DNA of 44,344 bases from Ettlia oleoabundans. Its lineage: Eukaryota > Chlorophyta > Chlorophyceae > Chlamydomonadales. The translations under genes were made by a program, and so were the position numbers. The DNA is taken from NCBI GenBank assembly GCA_019693395.1, contig JAAMXP010000997.1:1-44344 (forward strand), given 5' to 3'. The notes beneath the pieces were generated by a model. It saw only the letters and a program-made list of their open reading frames with translations, was not told the origin of the DNA and did no database searches. Positions 23,755-36,180 of this stretch are shown here, one piece after another (positions within the stretch are counted from its first letter, which is position 1; each line of letters opens with the position of its first letter).

Positions 23755-26700
23755 TCATGCCAGCTGCCCCGTGACTTGTCGCATCAGTCGCTCGTAGTCG
23801 GCCTTCTTGCCGCGCTGCTGTCCCAGCTGCCACACAGCGTCCTCGTGACCGTGCTCCATAAGCCAGTCCTTCATCTGCACCCAAACCCAGGGGGTGGTGG
23901 CAGAGGGGCAGAGCAGGTGGAGGGCTCAGGCACACATGGAGTCAAGGCGGAGCGCGTAGCACGGAAAAACAGTGGTCCAGGGCGAAGGAGGCAAGATTAG
24001 AGAGGGGTGCTTAAACTGATGACAAACTTTGGGCCCTATGGCAGTTTGGCAGCCTTACAACACCAGTGATGCAAGTCCCTGGGGCCTCTAGTTGTACAAT
24101 ACAGCCAGCTAGCCAGCCATTCATGGCCCTACCCACCTGCGCCATTGTCATTTTGTTGATGTTGGGCAGGTTCTCGGCATCCTCAAACTCCTCATCACCA
24201 CCCTGGTCCCCACCCAGACCAGGAGAGGGCTCCCGCCCAGGCATTCCCGCGGCTCCAAATGGAGCACGCCCTGCCGGCGCCGGAGCAGCGGCGGCCTGCT
24301 GTGCAGCACGACGTGCTTCCTCCTCCAGTGCCTGCAGCTGGGCTGCAACCTCGGCTTCACGCCCCTGCATGGCACCAAGAAATGACAGAAAATCAGCAGC
24401 TATTAGCGAGCTGCCGACCACAGCCCAAGATGGTCAGGCAGCCATAGTGTGCGATGCCTTTTGCCACTTTGCCTGCACAAGGCAAAAGCGCACCACCATG
24501 GCTGGTGATGTCTGCTAGAGCGGGCGCCTTGCCGGCTCGACTGCTGCCCTGCACCCACCTGCATGCGCTGTTGCAGTTCAGCCAGCTGGCGGTCAGCCGC
24601 GTCTTTGGCGCGTTGTAGCTCAGCCTTCTCCGTGCTCAGCAGCTGCACGCTGGTGAATAGCCCCTCCTTCTCCGCCTCAACCGCCGCCAGCCGCCCAGAC
24701 CACTCCTGCGCTGCCGCGCCGCTGGCACCCAGCTGCTGCTGTAGCGCCGCCACCTCTGCCCGTGCAGCAGCCAGCTGCTGCTGCGCTTCGGCTGCCGCAC
24801 GAGTGGCCTGGCCCTGCTCCCCACGCAGCGCTGTGAGCTGTGCCTGGTGGCTGGCGTGCGCCGCCCGCAGCGCCGCCTCGGCCTGCTGGCTCATGCTGCG
24901 GCTCTCCGCCTCGCTCTGTGCCAGGTGCTGCACCTGCTGCTCCAATGTGGCCAGCCTAGTAGTGGCAGCAGCAGCAGCCGCACGCTGCTGCTCCAGCTCT
25001 GCCTGAGCCTCGGCCAGTCGCCGCTCTGTCTCGCCCAGCCGCGCACGTAGTTGATTTGCTTCAGTCTCAGCGCTGGCCAGCCGCTGCGCAGCCTGCTGTG
25101 CCTTAAGCGCCGCCACCTCAGCTGCCTGTGCTGCCGCTGAAGCCTCCGCCTTACGCCGCTCCTCCTGGCGGGCAGTAAGGTCACGCACCGCACCGCCGTA
25201 TGTGTCACGGATGAATTCTGCAAACCAGGGGATCGTGTGTGACAAGAGCAGCATGCTGAGGGAACCAGGTCAACGGGATCTGGAATACATGTGGAGGAGT
25301 AGGATGTGAGAAGAGTTAGAAGACACTGGGTGGCACCTGCGAAGCGCGTCCATTTGGTGGGTCCAATGGCATCGGGCGAGGCGCGGTAGGCCTGCTCAAA
25401 GCTGGCCGCCTCCTCCTGTGGGTGCAGTACCAGAGGGCCCGTGTGGATATAGGAACAGGTTGAATGGCTGCGCAGCGGTCACGCAGCACACTTCGGCAGC
25501 ACATTCATGCGGGAGTGGGAGTGGGTGCCGCAGCAATGCTTGCAAATGCAGTGTGGAAACTACGCTTGGGAGTTCAGCCGATCCATGACCCACCAGGGTC
25601 CCCGCCTTGCCTGCAATCGCTCCACAGTGACTCCCTCCTGGCGCACCAGTGCAGACAACCGCACCGATGCCTCATTGATGAGCCTTTCACAGGCGGCTGA
25701 GGCCTGCGCCAGCTTGCGTTCGCGCAGCTGCTGGAATCTGCATGCCGCATTGAGCCGGAGATTGTGCCGGAAAATAAATAAGAATATGATGCAGCAACTA
25801 GAGGAAAAGATGAAGTGCTACAGTCAGGCGTTCAAGGGCAAGGGGTCGATGCAAATACCTTGCCAACCCGCAATGCATCTAAGACCTGCAGCAGTTCGCC
25901 TTGTGTTTCACAAAAAGTCAGAACTCCTGCCCCAGTAGCGATACCCAGCAAGCTATGTCTATCAACATCGCTGTTATCCCACCGCCTGCTGCACCTGGCC
26001 TCACAGCTGTCCCGCCAGCGCCGCTCATTGGCCTGCCGCACAGCCTCATCACCAATGGCAATTTCGTCAAACGCCGCCTTGGCAGCCAGCAGTGCATGCT
26101 GGTGCTCTGATGCCAGTGCGCTTTCCTCAGCTGGTACGTCTTCCTTGAAGGTGGCGACATAGGCATCCAAAGCGGAATCCCCCGCACGGCGGCTCTCAGC
26201 CTCCGCCACGCCCTGCCACGCGGTGGCAATGGTGGGCACGGCGCTGCAAACAGGACAAGAAGAGGGTGGCGTGGGCAAATGGCAAGCAATACCACAGGGT
26301 CTGCAACAGGGTCTGCAACAGAAGCGTGAAGCAGGGCAAGATGAGGAGTTAACGCCTACTAACAAGCGTCACACATCAGCTACCAATGTGCTGGATTTTG
26401 TGGTGGCATCCCGTGACATTCACCACCATTCTCTGCCGTGCATCTCCGCCCTGTGCATCTTGCACAACCTCATACCCTACCCCACCCGTTGTTGATGGCT
26501 GTGACGTATGCCTCGGTCAGCCCCGCCAGCATGGGCCCGCTCAGGATCTGGCTGCCGAGCCGCTTGGGCTGCGCCTTGCTGAAGATGATTTGGGTGAGGC
26601 GGTGCAGCCCATCCCTGCAGTCAACATCCACGGGGGCATGGCAGGTAGGGAACGCGAGGGCCTGCGTTGAGGTAGTATGGCCCACCAGCACAGGAACATA

Positions 26701-28923
26701 TGCCGAAGCTTGTACTGCTACTAATCGTGCTATCGTGATCCAGAGCAGCCCCATCCCAGCCAAAACGCGCTGGTCCTGCCAGATGATTAAGCAGATAAAG
26801 GAGTAGCCCAGACAAGCAGCCGAAGGCCAGCTGGAGTCAAGTGTGCCTCGGCTGGCAGCTTGCCTGAACTCGGGGCGCATCTCGGCAGCTGGCAGTGTGT
26901 CCAGGGCTGCCAGCTTCTCCTCATCATTGACGGGGCGCACCAGCGTGAAGCAGTCGCGGTCGGGGAACAGAGACTTGATGCTCTCCCGAATCTGCATCTC
27001 AATGGGTGGCGTTCCGGTGGCCATGTTGACATTTTCACAACAGCAGAACACGGGTGGACGGCAGGCACTTGAGACACAGGGGATACTGTTGAGCCTGCAA
27101 AATGTGCAGCGGGGCCGGTATGTACGTTGCCATGACCAAGTATGGTGCCTGTCTTCTGCAGCTGCACATGACACTCATCGCATGTGATAAACTCCCCATA
27201 AATATGTTGCAATCAGGACAAGCACCTGCAAGGCATTATCCTTTGCCTTCCTCACCTGGTTCTTGGACTCCACTGCCCGACCACTGCCCTGCAGCGGCTG
27301 AAGCGCTGTCTCCAGATAGTCGCGGGGCGTGACCTGTGTTGACAGGAGGGTTAAGCGTGAGGCAGAGACAGGGGCGGCACGTACACATAAGACAACACGG
27401 GCGTCCAACTGCTAGCAGGATGAGCAGTGCCGTGTCCTGGGTGTGCCATGCTGGCACCCACCTGGCGGCCGTCCTCTTCCAGGCGGAGGTAGAAGTCCCG
27501 CAGCAGCCAGAGGAAGGCGGGGGTGAAAGACGCGAGTTCAGCGCTGTCGTTGCTGCTGCCGCCAGCGGCCCGAACACGGATGTGCTTGGTCATCTCTGCA
27601 GCAGCGCAGCCAAGACACAATTCAATGCGGCATCAGCAGGAGTGCCCAGGATGAGTAGCGAAAAGAGCAGATGCTGCCTCACATTCCCTGTTCGCTGCAA
27701 CTTCCTAAGGTCCCAATCTGTGTCCAGCAGCCCGAGGAATAGTGGCGCCACCAGCACAGCACAGCAGGTTAAGGCAGGCAGAGGGCAGCCCAGCACCTGT
27801 GACCAGGGACAGCCTGTCCAGCGCCGCCTCGTCAATGCCTCCCATCTGATTGAATACAAACAGGCTGGACAGCAGCACAGCCAAGCTGAAGATCTGGGTG
27901 CTGTATTGCCCAGTCTGCGCCAGAGCAGCAAGCATGGGACAACTCGATGCAGTTGTGCATTTATTGACAGTGATCACTTTATTGCCACAGCCATATGACC
28001 AACAATCCTGCCAAACTGTGCCACTCGCCCAGCATATGCCAACATGCATCCACCACCCTCCCAGCTGCTGCAGCTGCAGTGCTATGCACACACTGTGCCA
28101 ACTTGTATGCAGCACGGCTGATCATGGCAGGTGAAGCTATGACAAGGGCTGCCACAGGGGCGCACCTGATCGTACGCATCAATACCTTCTGTGTCCAGCA
28201 GCACAAGACTGTATTTGCTGCCATCAGGGCCACGTCGCTCCACTGGCGTGGACCACATCCACAGGCCTGCAAGTGGCGGTGGCGAAACAGGGTGGGGCTA
28301 AGGGCAGGCATGATGTAAAGCTGGATCTTTGGGGCACCATCCAAATGGTTCATCACGTGCTCGGCCTGTTCGCAGAAAGAGTAGCTGGGCTGGTTCGTCA
28401 GCTGCTGAGGTGACGTATAGGGTGTTGCCGGCAGCAGGGGAAACCACAAACTATGCGCTGCCAGCAGGAGAAACCGCAGCAACAGCAACCTACCCTTGGT
28501 GCAGGGGCGGTGGGTAGGTGCCACCTCGAAGCCGCCACTGCGGCCTAGCAGCTGGTTCAGGATAAAAGACTTCCCCTGCAGCAAGAGAGGCTGTGGAGAT
28601 GCTGTGGCATGTACCATAGGGGTTCATGTTGTCTTGGACTCGGCCGGAAACTGTTGCAATGTTTGGCAGCGCCAACCGGAAGGGCGGCTAGGCAAGTGCC
28701 GTACCTGTCTCGCCCGTCCGCACACTGCCACCACTCCCACCGGCCCGCGAGTCTGCTTAACCACGTTCAGCGCCTGCCGCCCAAGCTCGAACTTGCCGGT
28801 GGACTCGTTCCACTTGATCAGTTCCAGCGGGACTCCCGAGGCCGCTGCTGGCCCATCCGTCGCACCAGATGGGGCAGTAGCAGGGCCGGCAGCGGCAGCA
28901 CCGCGCCTGCTAAACCACGACAT
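23755..28923 (-). CDS. Guanylate-binding protein (GBP) family large GTPase with long C-terminal coiled coil
   Basis: Dynamin-superfamily GTPase of 816 residues. Exons on the minus strand: 28923-28705, 28575-28494, 28266-28166, 27914-27797, 27595-27462, 27333-27256, 26991-26864, 26614-26486, 26243-25995, 25737-25611, 25415-25337, 25217-24559, 24364-24137, 23874-23755. The GTPase motifs are complete: P-loop GRARQGKS (69-76), switch I around PTHRPCTKGLWMW, DTEG (125-128), and the GBP-type guanine motif LLRD (RD 206-207). Blocks RESIKSLFPDRDCFTLVRP and the NNGAVPTI boundary mark the helical domain. Residues about 481-701 are one Ala/Gln/Glu/Arg coiled coil encoded by a 659-base exon. The C-terminus carries MKDWLMEHGHEDAVWQL, like the conserved tail of plant GBP-like proteins. 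No CaaX prenylation signal. Introns 7 and 10 have GC donors. A membrane or defence role, as in other GBPs, is inference. Confidence 0.9.
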
Positions 28924-29649
28924 CGCTGGGCGCAGCTGCGACAGCCGGGACTTGGCTCCTGGTTAATGGGTGAGAGAATTGCAATGGTTCCAGCAAACTA
29001 GCCTGATGAACACGAGCGCTTGCAGCTCCTCAGCTTTTTGGTAGGCAGCCCCGTCCCGCTGTACAGCGCTCTTTGACCGCCACACAGCACTTTGCCGGCA
29101 ACCTCAACCCGTTTGCCAACGCATGGAGTCATTGTGCATTTTCCTAATCCTGTAAGAAAATCAATCTACTGGGCAGATGATGACTTTCACATGTTTTCAG
29201 GCCCGCTTTTTCTGCGCCTCGCCTGTGCGGTCCCAAGGTGCACCAGCTGCCCTTTTGAGATGCCTCGCTGTGCTTAGCCCTTCACATGCATAGTGCAATG
29301 TAGCGAGGCAATCGTAATACAGTAAATAGGATGTTCAGGGCGCTGTTGGCAAAACACGCAAGAGTCTGACAACTTCCACACCTGAGCCGTTCACCGCTTG
29401 ATCAACGGCTCATGAGCCCTACTGCCATTCCAACGGCCATGACCCTGGCATCCTTGCAGCTAAAATATCATAACATGAGGGTCTATCTGAAAAGGGTCAA
29501 AACCACCCCTCACAAGTTCATTCCTCATGCTGGTGACATCGTGCCAGGTCATTTTCCACGTAGTTGCTTGCCTAGGTCCCCCCGCTGGACCAGTAACCTA
29601 GGAGCACCCTGAACAACCAGCTTTGCCGCCTTGGCAGTGTTCAGTTTTC
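28924..29649. promoter_or_regulatory. Divergent spacer between GBP gene and transporter copy A
   Basis: About 0.7 kb between opposite start codons, including an AT-rich zone at 29130-29340. Open frames here (for example 29412-29612) match nothing I recognise. Confidence 0.5.
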
Positions 29650-32600
29650 ATGATGCATCGCAGGCACTTCGCGGCAGCTCAGGTGTGTGGCGGGAGCGCG
29701 TGCGTGTGTTATGAGAGTTATGTTGCCAACCCTGTTGACATCATACCTCGCCTCTGCTGCTGGGAGAGGGCCATGGCCTCGTCTGTTTAAGACTCCAAGG
29801 CCGGCTTAGGCATGTCCATTTTTCCGTGCAGGAACAGCCACCGCTGGTGCTTCCGGTTATCCGCCCATGCCTTTTCTGCCGACAAACAGACGTGGTGCTG
29901 TTCCTGCGTGTTGCAGGCCTGGTACGGCATTAGCCAGGGCACCCTTGCTTTTCTATACCCCTTCTTCAACCTCTTCTTCTACCGTATCGGCCTAAGCCCC
30001 AGCCAGATTGGCCTGCTAACAGCATTGCGCCCATGGATCAGCGCACCCTGCGGTAAGGCTGGGCTCAACTGATTGCCAGTAAGTTGCCGCTTGTGTAGTG
30101 CGGCATGCCTGTTTAATGCGCGCATACTTGAAACCCCTGCTGTGCTTATGCTGTGCAGGTTCCGTGATTGCAGGGCTTGCGGACCGCTGCGGCGCCCACC
30201 GCCCTTTTTTATTTGCAACATATTTGGGAATGACGTTCACACAAGGTTTAATGGCGCTGCCGCTATTCTCAAGCTTTGGCGGCATGCTTACGCTCACAGT
30301 CTTGAGCTCTATCATTGTCACTCCCGCGTCTATCCTGGCGGATGCGGCGGTGATGGCTGCAAGCACGCATGTGAGCTCTTGCCCGCACTGGCCGCGCTGG
30401 TTGCCTGCGCTTGTGGTGTGTTATAAGCTGCAGCTGCCACATGGGGCGGACAGCATCCTGCGAGAGGTCGTGCTTTTTGGCTGGCACTTCCGTCAATATA
30501 CCGTGTGGTTTCAACTCAAGTGCCTGTCAACCTTGTGCAGCCTGGCGACTATGGTCGGCTGAGAACTTGGGCAAGCATCACCTGGACAGGTTTTGCTCCG
30601 CTGGCGGGATGGGTGAACTCCCGCTATGGCATCAGGTGGGCACTACTGTGCTGGTTGAGGCGCGAAGGAATGCGGCAGAACATGAGACAAGGAGCCCCCC
30701 AGTTGGCTGTCTTACAAGTAATCATAGGCCAGTGCAAGGTTGCATTCTACACCTATTATGCAGGGTTGGCATTGTGTGCTATGTGGTGGGATCCCTGCTG
30801 GCACTCCCTGCAGCCTGGATGCTGCCATTGGAGGCACTGAAGCATAAGGTGGGTGTGGCGGTGCCCCATGTGCCTTGCCAAACTTTCAACCTTTGAGGAA
30901 TGAGTGGTGACATCAAGATTAACAGCTGGCAAGGCACAGCTGGCAAGGCAAATGCAACTACATGGAAAGCTTTCCAAGCAAATGCAACTACATGCTTGCT
31001 GGCATGGCTACCAGATGCTGGCTGTTGCCTTGCTGGGAGAGTATTGCAGGTTGCTCCCATCCTGGAGAGGGGTGCATCTGGGGAGGCCGAGGAGGCGGCG
31101 CCACCTGCAGCTGAGCTGGAGCAGCCTCTGCTGGCGGAGGAGGCACCCCACAGCCCCGCAGCCACTCATCATGGCCTCACAAAGGCGCTAGCTATTGTCA
31201 GGTGGGTGGCAGAAGAATCAAGGAAGTGTTCCACATTAGCCGTGGTTTAAACCTTGCTTGGAAAAGCAAGGTGACACTACTATAACATGATCCCAATATG
31301 TGAATTGCATGGCTGCATCCCATTGCCCTAGGTATATCGAGACAATCACCGAGCTGGGTGTGCTACCTCCAGCTGGCGCTGAGCTGTACGGCTATGCCGC
31401 GCTGCCGCTGCACTATGCCGCAAACCATCTGGCCCCAGTAGAGGGTGAGTCGACAGACACAGAGCCCAAAGTTCCAACTGTCGGTCGCACTCACAGCTGA
31501 AGCAGCCATCAGCTGTGTTGCGTTTGCATGCAGCTTTCTGCGATCTTGGTCTACCTAACAACCATGATAGTATACAACTCCACTGCAGAATTATCACCAA
31601 CCATCGCCACGTCACCGGGTCACAGCCCCTTCGCTGGCAGGGCGGAGCCTGGGTCGGAGTCGCCCTCCCCCTCTTACCCTTCACCTGGGGTGCTGTTTGC
31701 TGCACTTCCCATAGCAGGCCCAGCTGATGAGGCAGCTGTTGCCGCCGCACCTCAGTTGCATGGCACTATTATGCCACTGCTACCAACCTCCAGATACAGC
31801 ACAGCCTGGCAAACGTGTGGTGCATGTATCCCTGCAGTTCCCTTATCCCCTGCAGAACAACCATGTCACACTGCCACGGCCCATCAGCGCCAACAACCTG
31901 TCACGAGTGTCCAACTTGCCGGCAAAGGTACCTCGCCTGCGCATTCGGCCAAAGGTGGGGGCGTGTGCAACCAACCTTGAAACCCGTTTCCCTCTCCCAG
32001 ATTCTTTGGCAGTACAACTCTGGAGTTTACGAGATGTGGCGCTGTTCATTGTTTTGCAGCCGCCCACCGCACAAAACGGCGATTCAGAAGAGTCTAAGGC
32101 AGACGGAAGGGTGGCAAACCAAGCTCCCAACCCAGGCTCAGGCAGGCAAACCCGCAGCGTTTATTTGACATTGGTATTGGTAGTGTATGCCATGCTTGTA
32201 TGAAAGCAGTCTTCTATCCTGCCAAAGGAGCTCCAATCCAAATTGCATGCTTCACGTCATATGTCGTAACATGACCAGGGCCTGTTGAATTTCAGATGTT
32301 GTTTTCACCTCAATGGAAGCCACGCGCCAACGGCTGTTGCCCAAAGCAGGCAAAGATGTGGAGGAAATCAACTTGTTTGATGCTCATGACTTGCCCAGTG
32401 GTGATGAGCATGTAGAGCGCACCTCTCAATCAACTTACACAGCAGTAAAAGGGGCAGAACAGGTTGGCAGCGGCAGCCAGTCAGGCAGAGTGCCCAGCCA
32501 CCTAACTGTCAGCTATGGCAGCCTGCCACTAGGTGATGTGGGAGTCGTGCCTGAGGTGGGTGACGCACCACCACAAGGGGTTGTACCCGCAGCTGAAGGT

Positions 32601-35536
32601 GAACCGTCGGGTGGTACGCCAACCTACCGTTCCGCCGCAGTGCAGCGATTGGCACAAATCTTCGGGGGGCAGAGCACATGGAGCAGCGGCATTGGGTCAG
32701 GGCAGGCAGTTGCAACGCTGAGCAGGGGTGGCAGCGGAGATGTGGTGGCTGCTGTCCTCTCTCCAGCACCCTCCTACCCACCTCATGAAGAGGCAGGGTT
32801 TACACCCGTGCGGCAGTATCTTGGTTACAGGTGAGGGCATATAAACATGGGTGCACCACCCCGGGCACAACTTCTTGAGTTGGATCTGTGGGGTTCAGGT
32901 GGCTGCCAACAAATCGGCAGTAGGGAATGTAAAGTACAAAAAATTATTTCACGTATACTTCTGCAGGCAGGCAAAACTAGAACGGAGATGGCAGGAGCGG
33001 CAGCAGCGAGTTGCAATGGCACAGGCAGAGGGGCAGGGGCCTGAGCCACATACCCAGCCTCCATCCTCAGCTGCAGCATGGGCAGGCAGGCATCCCCTGC
33101 ATCCCATGCCGGCCAGCAGTTAAATGCACTACCTCCTACTTGCGTGCTGCAGTGACCCGCTTGCCAGACCGTGGTGTGACTGGCATTTGTGCTGCAAGTG
33201 TATGCCTGTGCCGCACCTCTGTTGCCCTCAAGCTTTGCTTTTCGAGTTGCACAAATGTGGATTCCACCCCTTGCTTTTTATGCAGGTGCCCTGTTTGGCT
33301 CCATCACCCCCTCCCTAGCAGCGGTCGCACAGTTGCAGCAGCCACATCTGCAGGCGGTGGATGCTGAGGCGATGCGGGAGGCGCTGCAGCAGGAGCTGCT
33401 TGAAGTGGAGCACGATAATGGTGGGGATTGCCTTGCTTATTGACATTGTCTGCTGGTGCAAGCTTACATGATGTGCTTGACAGCCAATAGTGGCGCAGAA
33501 TTGCTTGCGAAGTCTGCATATTGCCCTCCCCCACCTCAAGTTGTGTTGCTCTGCGTATGTCTGCTGCAGACCCCACCGGCGTGGTGATAGTCAGCATGCT
33601 GAGCAAGAAGCTGGAGCGCATGGCCGAGGAAACGCAGCAGCAGCGCCGCATGGCCCGCCATACTCCAGGCCAGGGCGCACCCGCCCCTAATGGCGCACGC
33701 CCCCCTGAGCACCCTGATATGCAGGAGGGTAGCGCCTGTCGGGCAGGAGAGCGCGAGGTGCCAGCTGCACTAGGAGCCCAGGAGGCAGGCATGGCGGGCG
33801 GCGATGCCGAAAACGCAGCAGAGGAGCAATTGGTGGGATTCTTTGCAGCGCTACGGCGCCTGCTGGTTGACCCCCAGGTAGCATGCGGGCCAAGAACCCG
33901 TTGGCAGCTTTACAGGTCTATCTGGGCATGACTGCTCGCTGCTGTGCCATGTTTGGCTCACGAGGCAATGTATATCCTGCAGGTCGCGACTTTCTTCTTT
34001 CTTACCACGGTGCTTGGGTTTGGCCACGGGATCATCGGTGGATTCCTCTTCATGTACCTGGCGGAGAGTGGTGAGGCCGGCGCAGACTGGGTGCTACCAA
34101 TGTGGCTGGCTGTTTGGTAGTGCTGATGCTGCTCACAGCACAGACACAACAGTCCAGTATTCATCGGTGTGCGGCTGCCCATGCTCTTCCAGTCATGAGC
34201 CATACCTGTGCCCTGCCATTATTCACAGGTGGTAGCGAGGTGCTGATGGGCTACATACTTGTGGCCAATTCGCTGCCGGAGCTGCCCGCTTTCTTCTTCT
34301 TTGGTGCCATACTCACAGCCTTGGGAATGAACACAGTGTTGTTAACCGCGGCTGGCACCCTGGGCGTGCGCATATGGGCCTACTCGGTAAGCACTGTGAC
34401 TTTGTTGGGCTGGCATACTGGTTGGCTGGCTGACTGGCTCATTGTGCTGAGAGTTTGCCTCTTCCGCCACAGCCATGCTGTGCTTCCTATTAGTTTTCTG
34501 CCGTCTATGCACCAAGAGCACCAGCAGCGAGCAGCTTGGCTGCCATCAGCGTGACAAGTATCGTCCTGCCTGCCTGCCTGCAGCTGCTGCCCAACATCAA
34601 CCTCAACTGGATTGTCGCCATAGAGACCCTGCATGCTGTCACTTACGCATGTGGATGGTCCGGTGAGTCAAGTGGAGGCAGCAAGGGTTGTGGAAGGTCA
34701 AAATTAGACGTGTCGGGTCAGGCATCAGAAGTGTCCTGCGTTGTGGCAACAGGCAAGCACAGCCCTGGTGTTCTTCCACCTATCTAGATGTCTAGATGTA
34801 AAGCAGCTGCCGCTTCTTGCCCCTGTTATATCTAGTGTGCAGCGGCTGCTATCAATAGCAGCATGATTGCACCCCCTGGTTTGGAGTCAACAACCCAGGT
34901 GGGCCGAGGTGTTAGATGCACGTGACTGGTGGCATGTTCAAAGGATGCCTTCACAAATGAAGGCATGCAGTGTTAAGTGCCTGCTCTTCCCTGTGCCTGC
35001 TGCCTGAATCCAGGGCATCTCTCAGGGACTGTGGTAAGTGTTGCTCGTGGCAACGGACTACGATGTGGAATGCATCGTTGCTACTGATGCTATGATACAG
35101 GGTTCAGAAAGCATTTCAGCCGTGGGGCAGTGCCAGAATCGCTGCCCTTGTTGCTAACCATCAACTGACGTGCAGGAATGGGGTGGGCCGCGGCATAGCT
35201 GGCCTGCTTGGCGGGCTCCTTTACAGCTCACAAGGGCCAGAGCTCCTGTTCAGGCTGGCAGGTGGGGGGCTGCTGCAATCTCTGCTGCACAAGCTGAACA
35301 CAGGCTGCTATGTTTGTGGCCTGTGCAAATCAGACGCTGTTTTAGGGACACCTGAATCCAAACATTGTTTCAAAACTGGCTGCGATGCGGCTATGCTTCC
35401 TCCGTGTGCAGGCCTTTCTACTATGGGGGTCACTGCTGTCGTTGCGGTGGTCATGTTGGTCTTGCGCTGGAGGCTCAAGCGCTGCCAATCGCTGCAACCA
35501 GGTTTGAGCGACGAATCGCCAACCCTGGTGGATTGA
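29650..35536 (+). CDS. MFS_1_like (MFSD6-type) transporter, tandem copy A; possible frame lesion in exon 8
   Basis: Predicted 12-helix membrane transporter, substrate unknown. Exons: 29650-29682, 29917-30052, 30159-30370, 30541-30635, 30764-30848, 31050-31201, 31332-31444, 31589-31689, 31838-31954, 32060-32141, 32296-32830, 32967-33085, 33286-33420, 33570-33877, 33983-34070, 34229-34386, 34584-34662, 34843-34898, 35014-35033 (20-base microexon), 35176-35261, 35412-35536; 944 residues. Six helices lie in residues 1-187 with the MFS motif GLADRCGAHRPFL; six more follow residue 742, including GHGIIGGFLFMYLAE, LVANSLPELPAFFFFGAIL and IAPPGLESTTQG, close to MFSD6 proteins. Between them is a ~555-residue hydrophilic insert. 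Exon 1 (MMHRRHFAAAQ) was found by comparison with copy B. Without the inferred intron 31690-31837 the reading frame breaks, so this could be a pseudogene. The donor of intron 11 (exon ending 33085) is a GC site and has a weak GT alternative nearby. Confidence 0.8.
30922..30994. repeat. Nested short direct repeats in intron 5 of transporter copy A
   Basis: A 14-base unit (ACAGCTGGCAAGGC) occurs twice in tandem. It is followed by two copies of GCAAATGCAACTACATG separated by a palindrome containing GGAAAGCTTTCC. Copy B lacks this, so it arose after the gene duplication or was lost from B. Confidence 0.85.
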
Positions 35537-36180
35537 TCGGATTGGATCTTGAGGCAACAGGGGCGGGAGCCCGGTCAGTGAAGCATGGTAGAGTGGAACT
35601 TTGCTTCTCGCCCGCTTGGCTACTGGCACCTCGAATCCCGTCACGCCCTGGGAGCCCAATTTCCTGCTTGAATGGCGTTATACAGTCTTGGCATTGTTGG
35701 GGACGACGCATGCTTCCTGTGCTTTGTCCAGCTGTCACGCTGCTGCAGTTACTTTGTAGCACATGCTCCTGCCGTGCCACCTGCTGCTGATCACTGCTCA
35801 TAATGCTGCAGAGAGATCCCTTAGCGCAATTCACTCCATTTTGATTGAAAGTGTGAGATCAGTCTCATACTCTGCAACAGTATGGGAGTTGCACCTCTAA
35901 CTTACCAACATACAGCGGCCCTGCTGGCGAGCCAAATGCCGCTCATTGTTTGCGGTTGCACACAAAGCTACCGAATCAGGGCATTAAAATCTGTTTGAAT
36001 GTCAACACATCCACTACAATTCGTTATTCGAGGCAATGTGTAAGGGTGTTAGTGGCAGCGTGCAGAAGAGAAAGTGAATCAGCGCCACGTCACCAGCGCA
36101 GCTGGTGAGAAGGTGGTTTTGCAAACCTAGGAGACCCGCAACCGTACCCTCTTAGCCGTTCTAGCCAAAGCCTAACAGCG
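35537..36180. other. Spacer between the two tandem transporter copies
   Basis: About 0.64 kb with the 3' end of copy A and the promoter of copy B. No element or further gene was recognised. Confidence 0.55.

Noticed and set aside
24563..25006. Plus-strand Ser/Cys/Ala-rich open frame
   Set aside because: Antisense shadow of the GBP coiled-coil exon; alternating Ala/Arg/Gln codons leave the other strand open.
29812..30052. Start of transporter copy A at the ATG at 29812
   Set aside because: The homologous upstream part of copy B does not match; both copies instead share a short first exon ending AAQ followed by a donor, and a CAG acceptor before GCCTGGTA.
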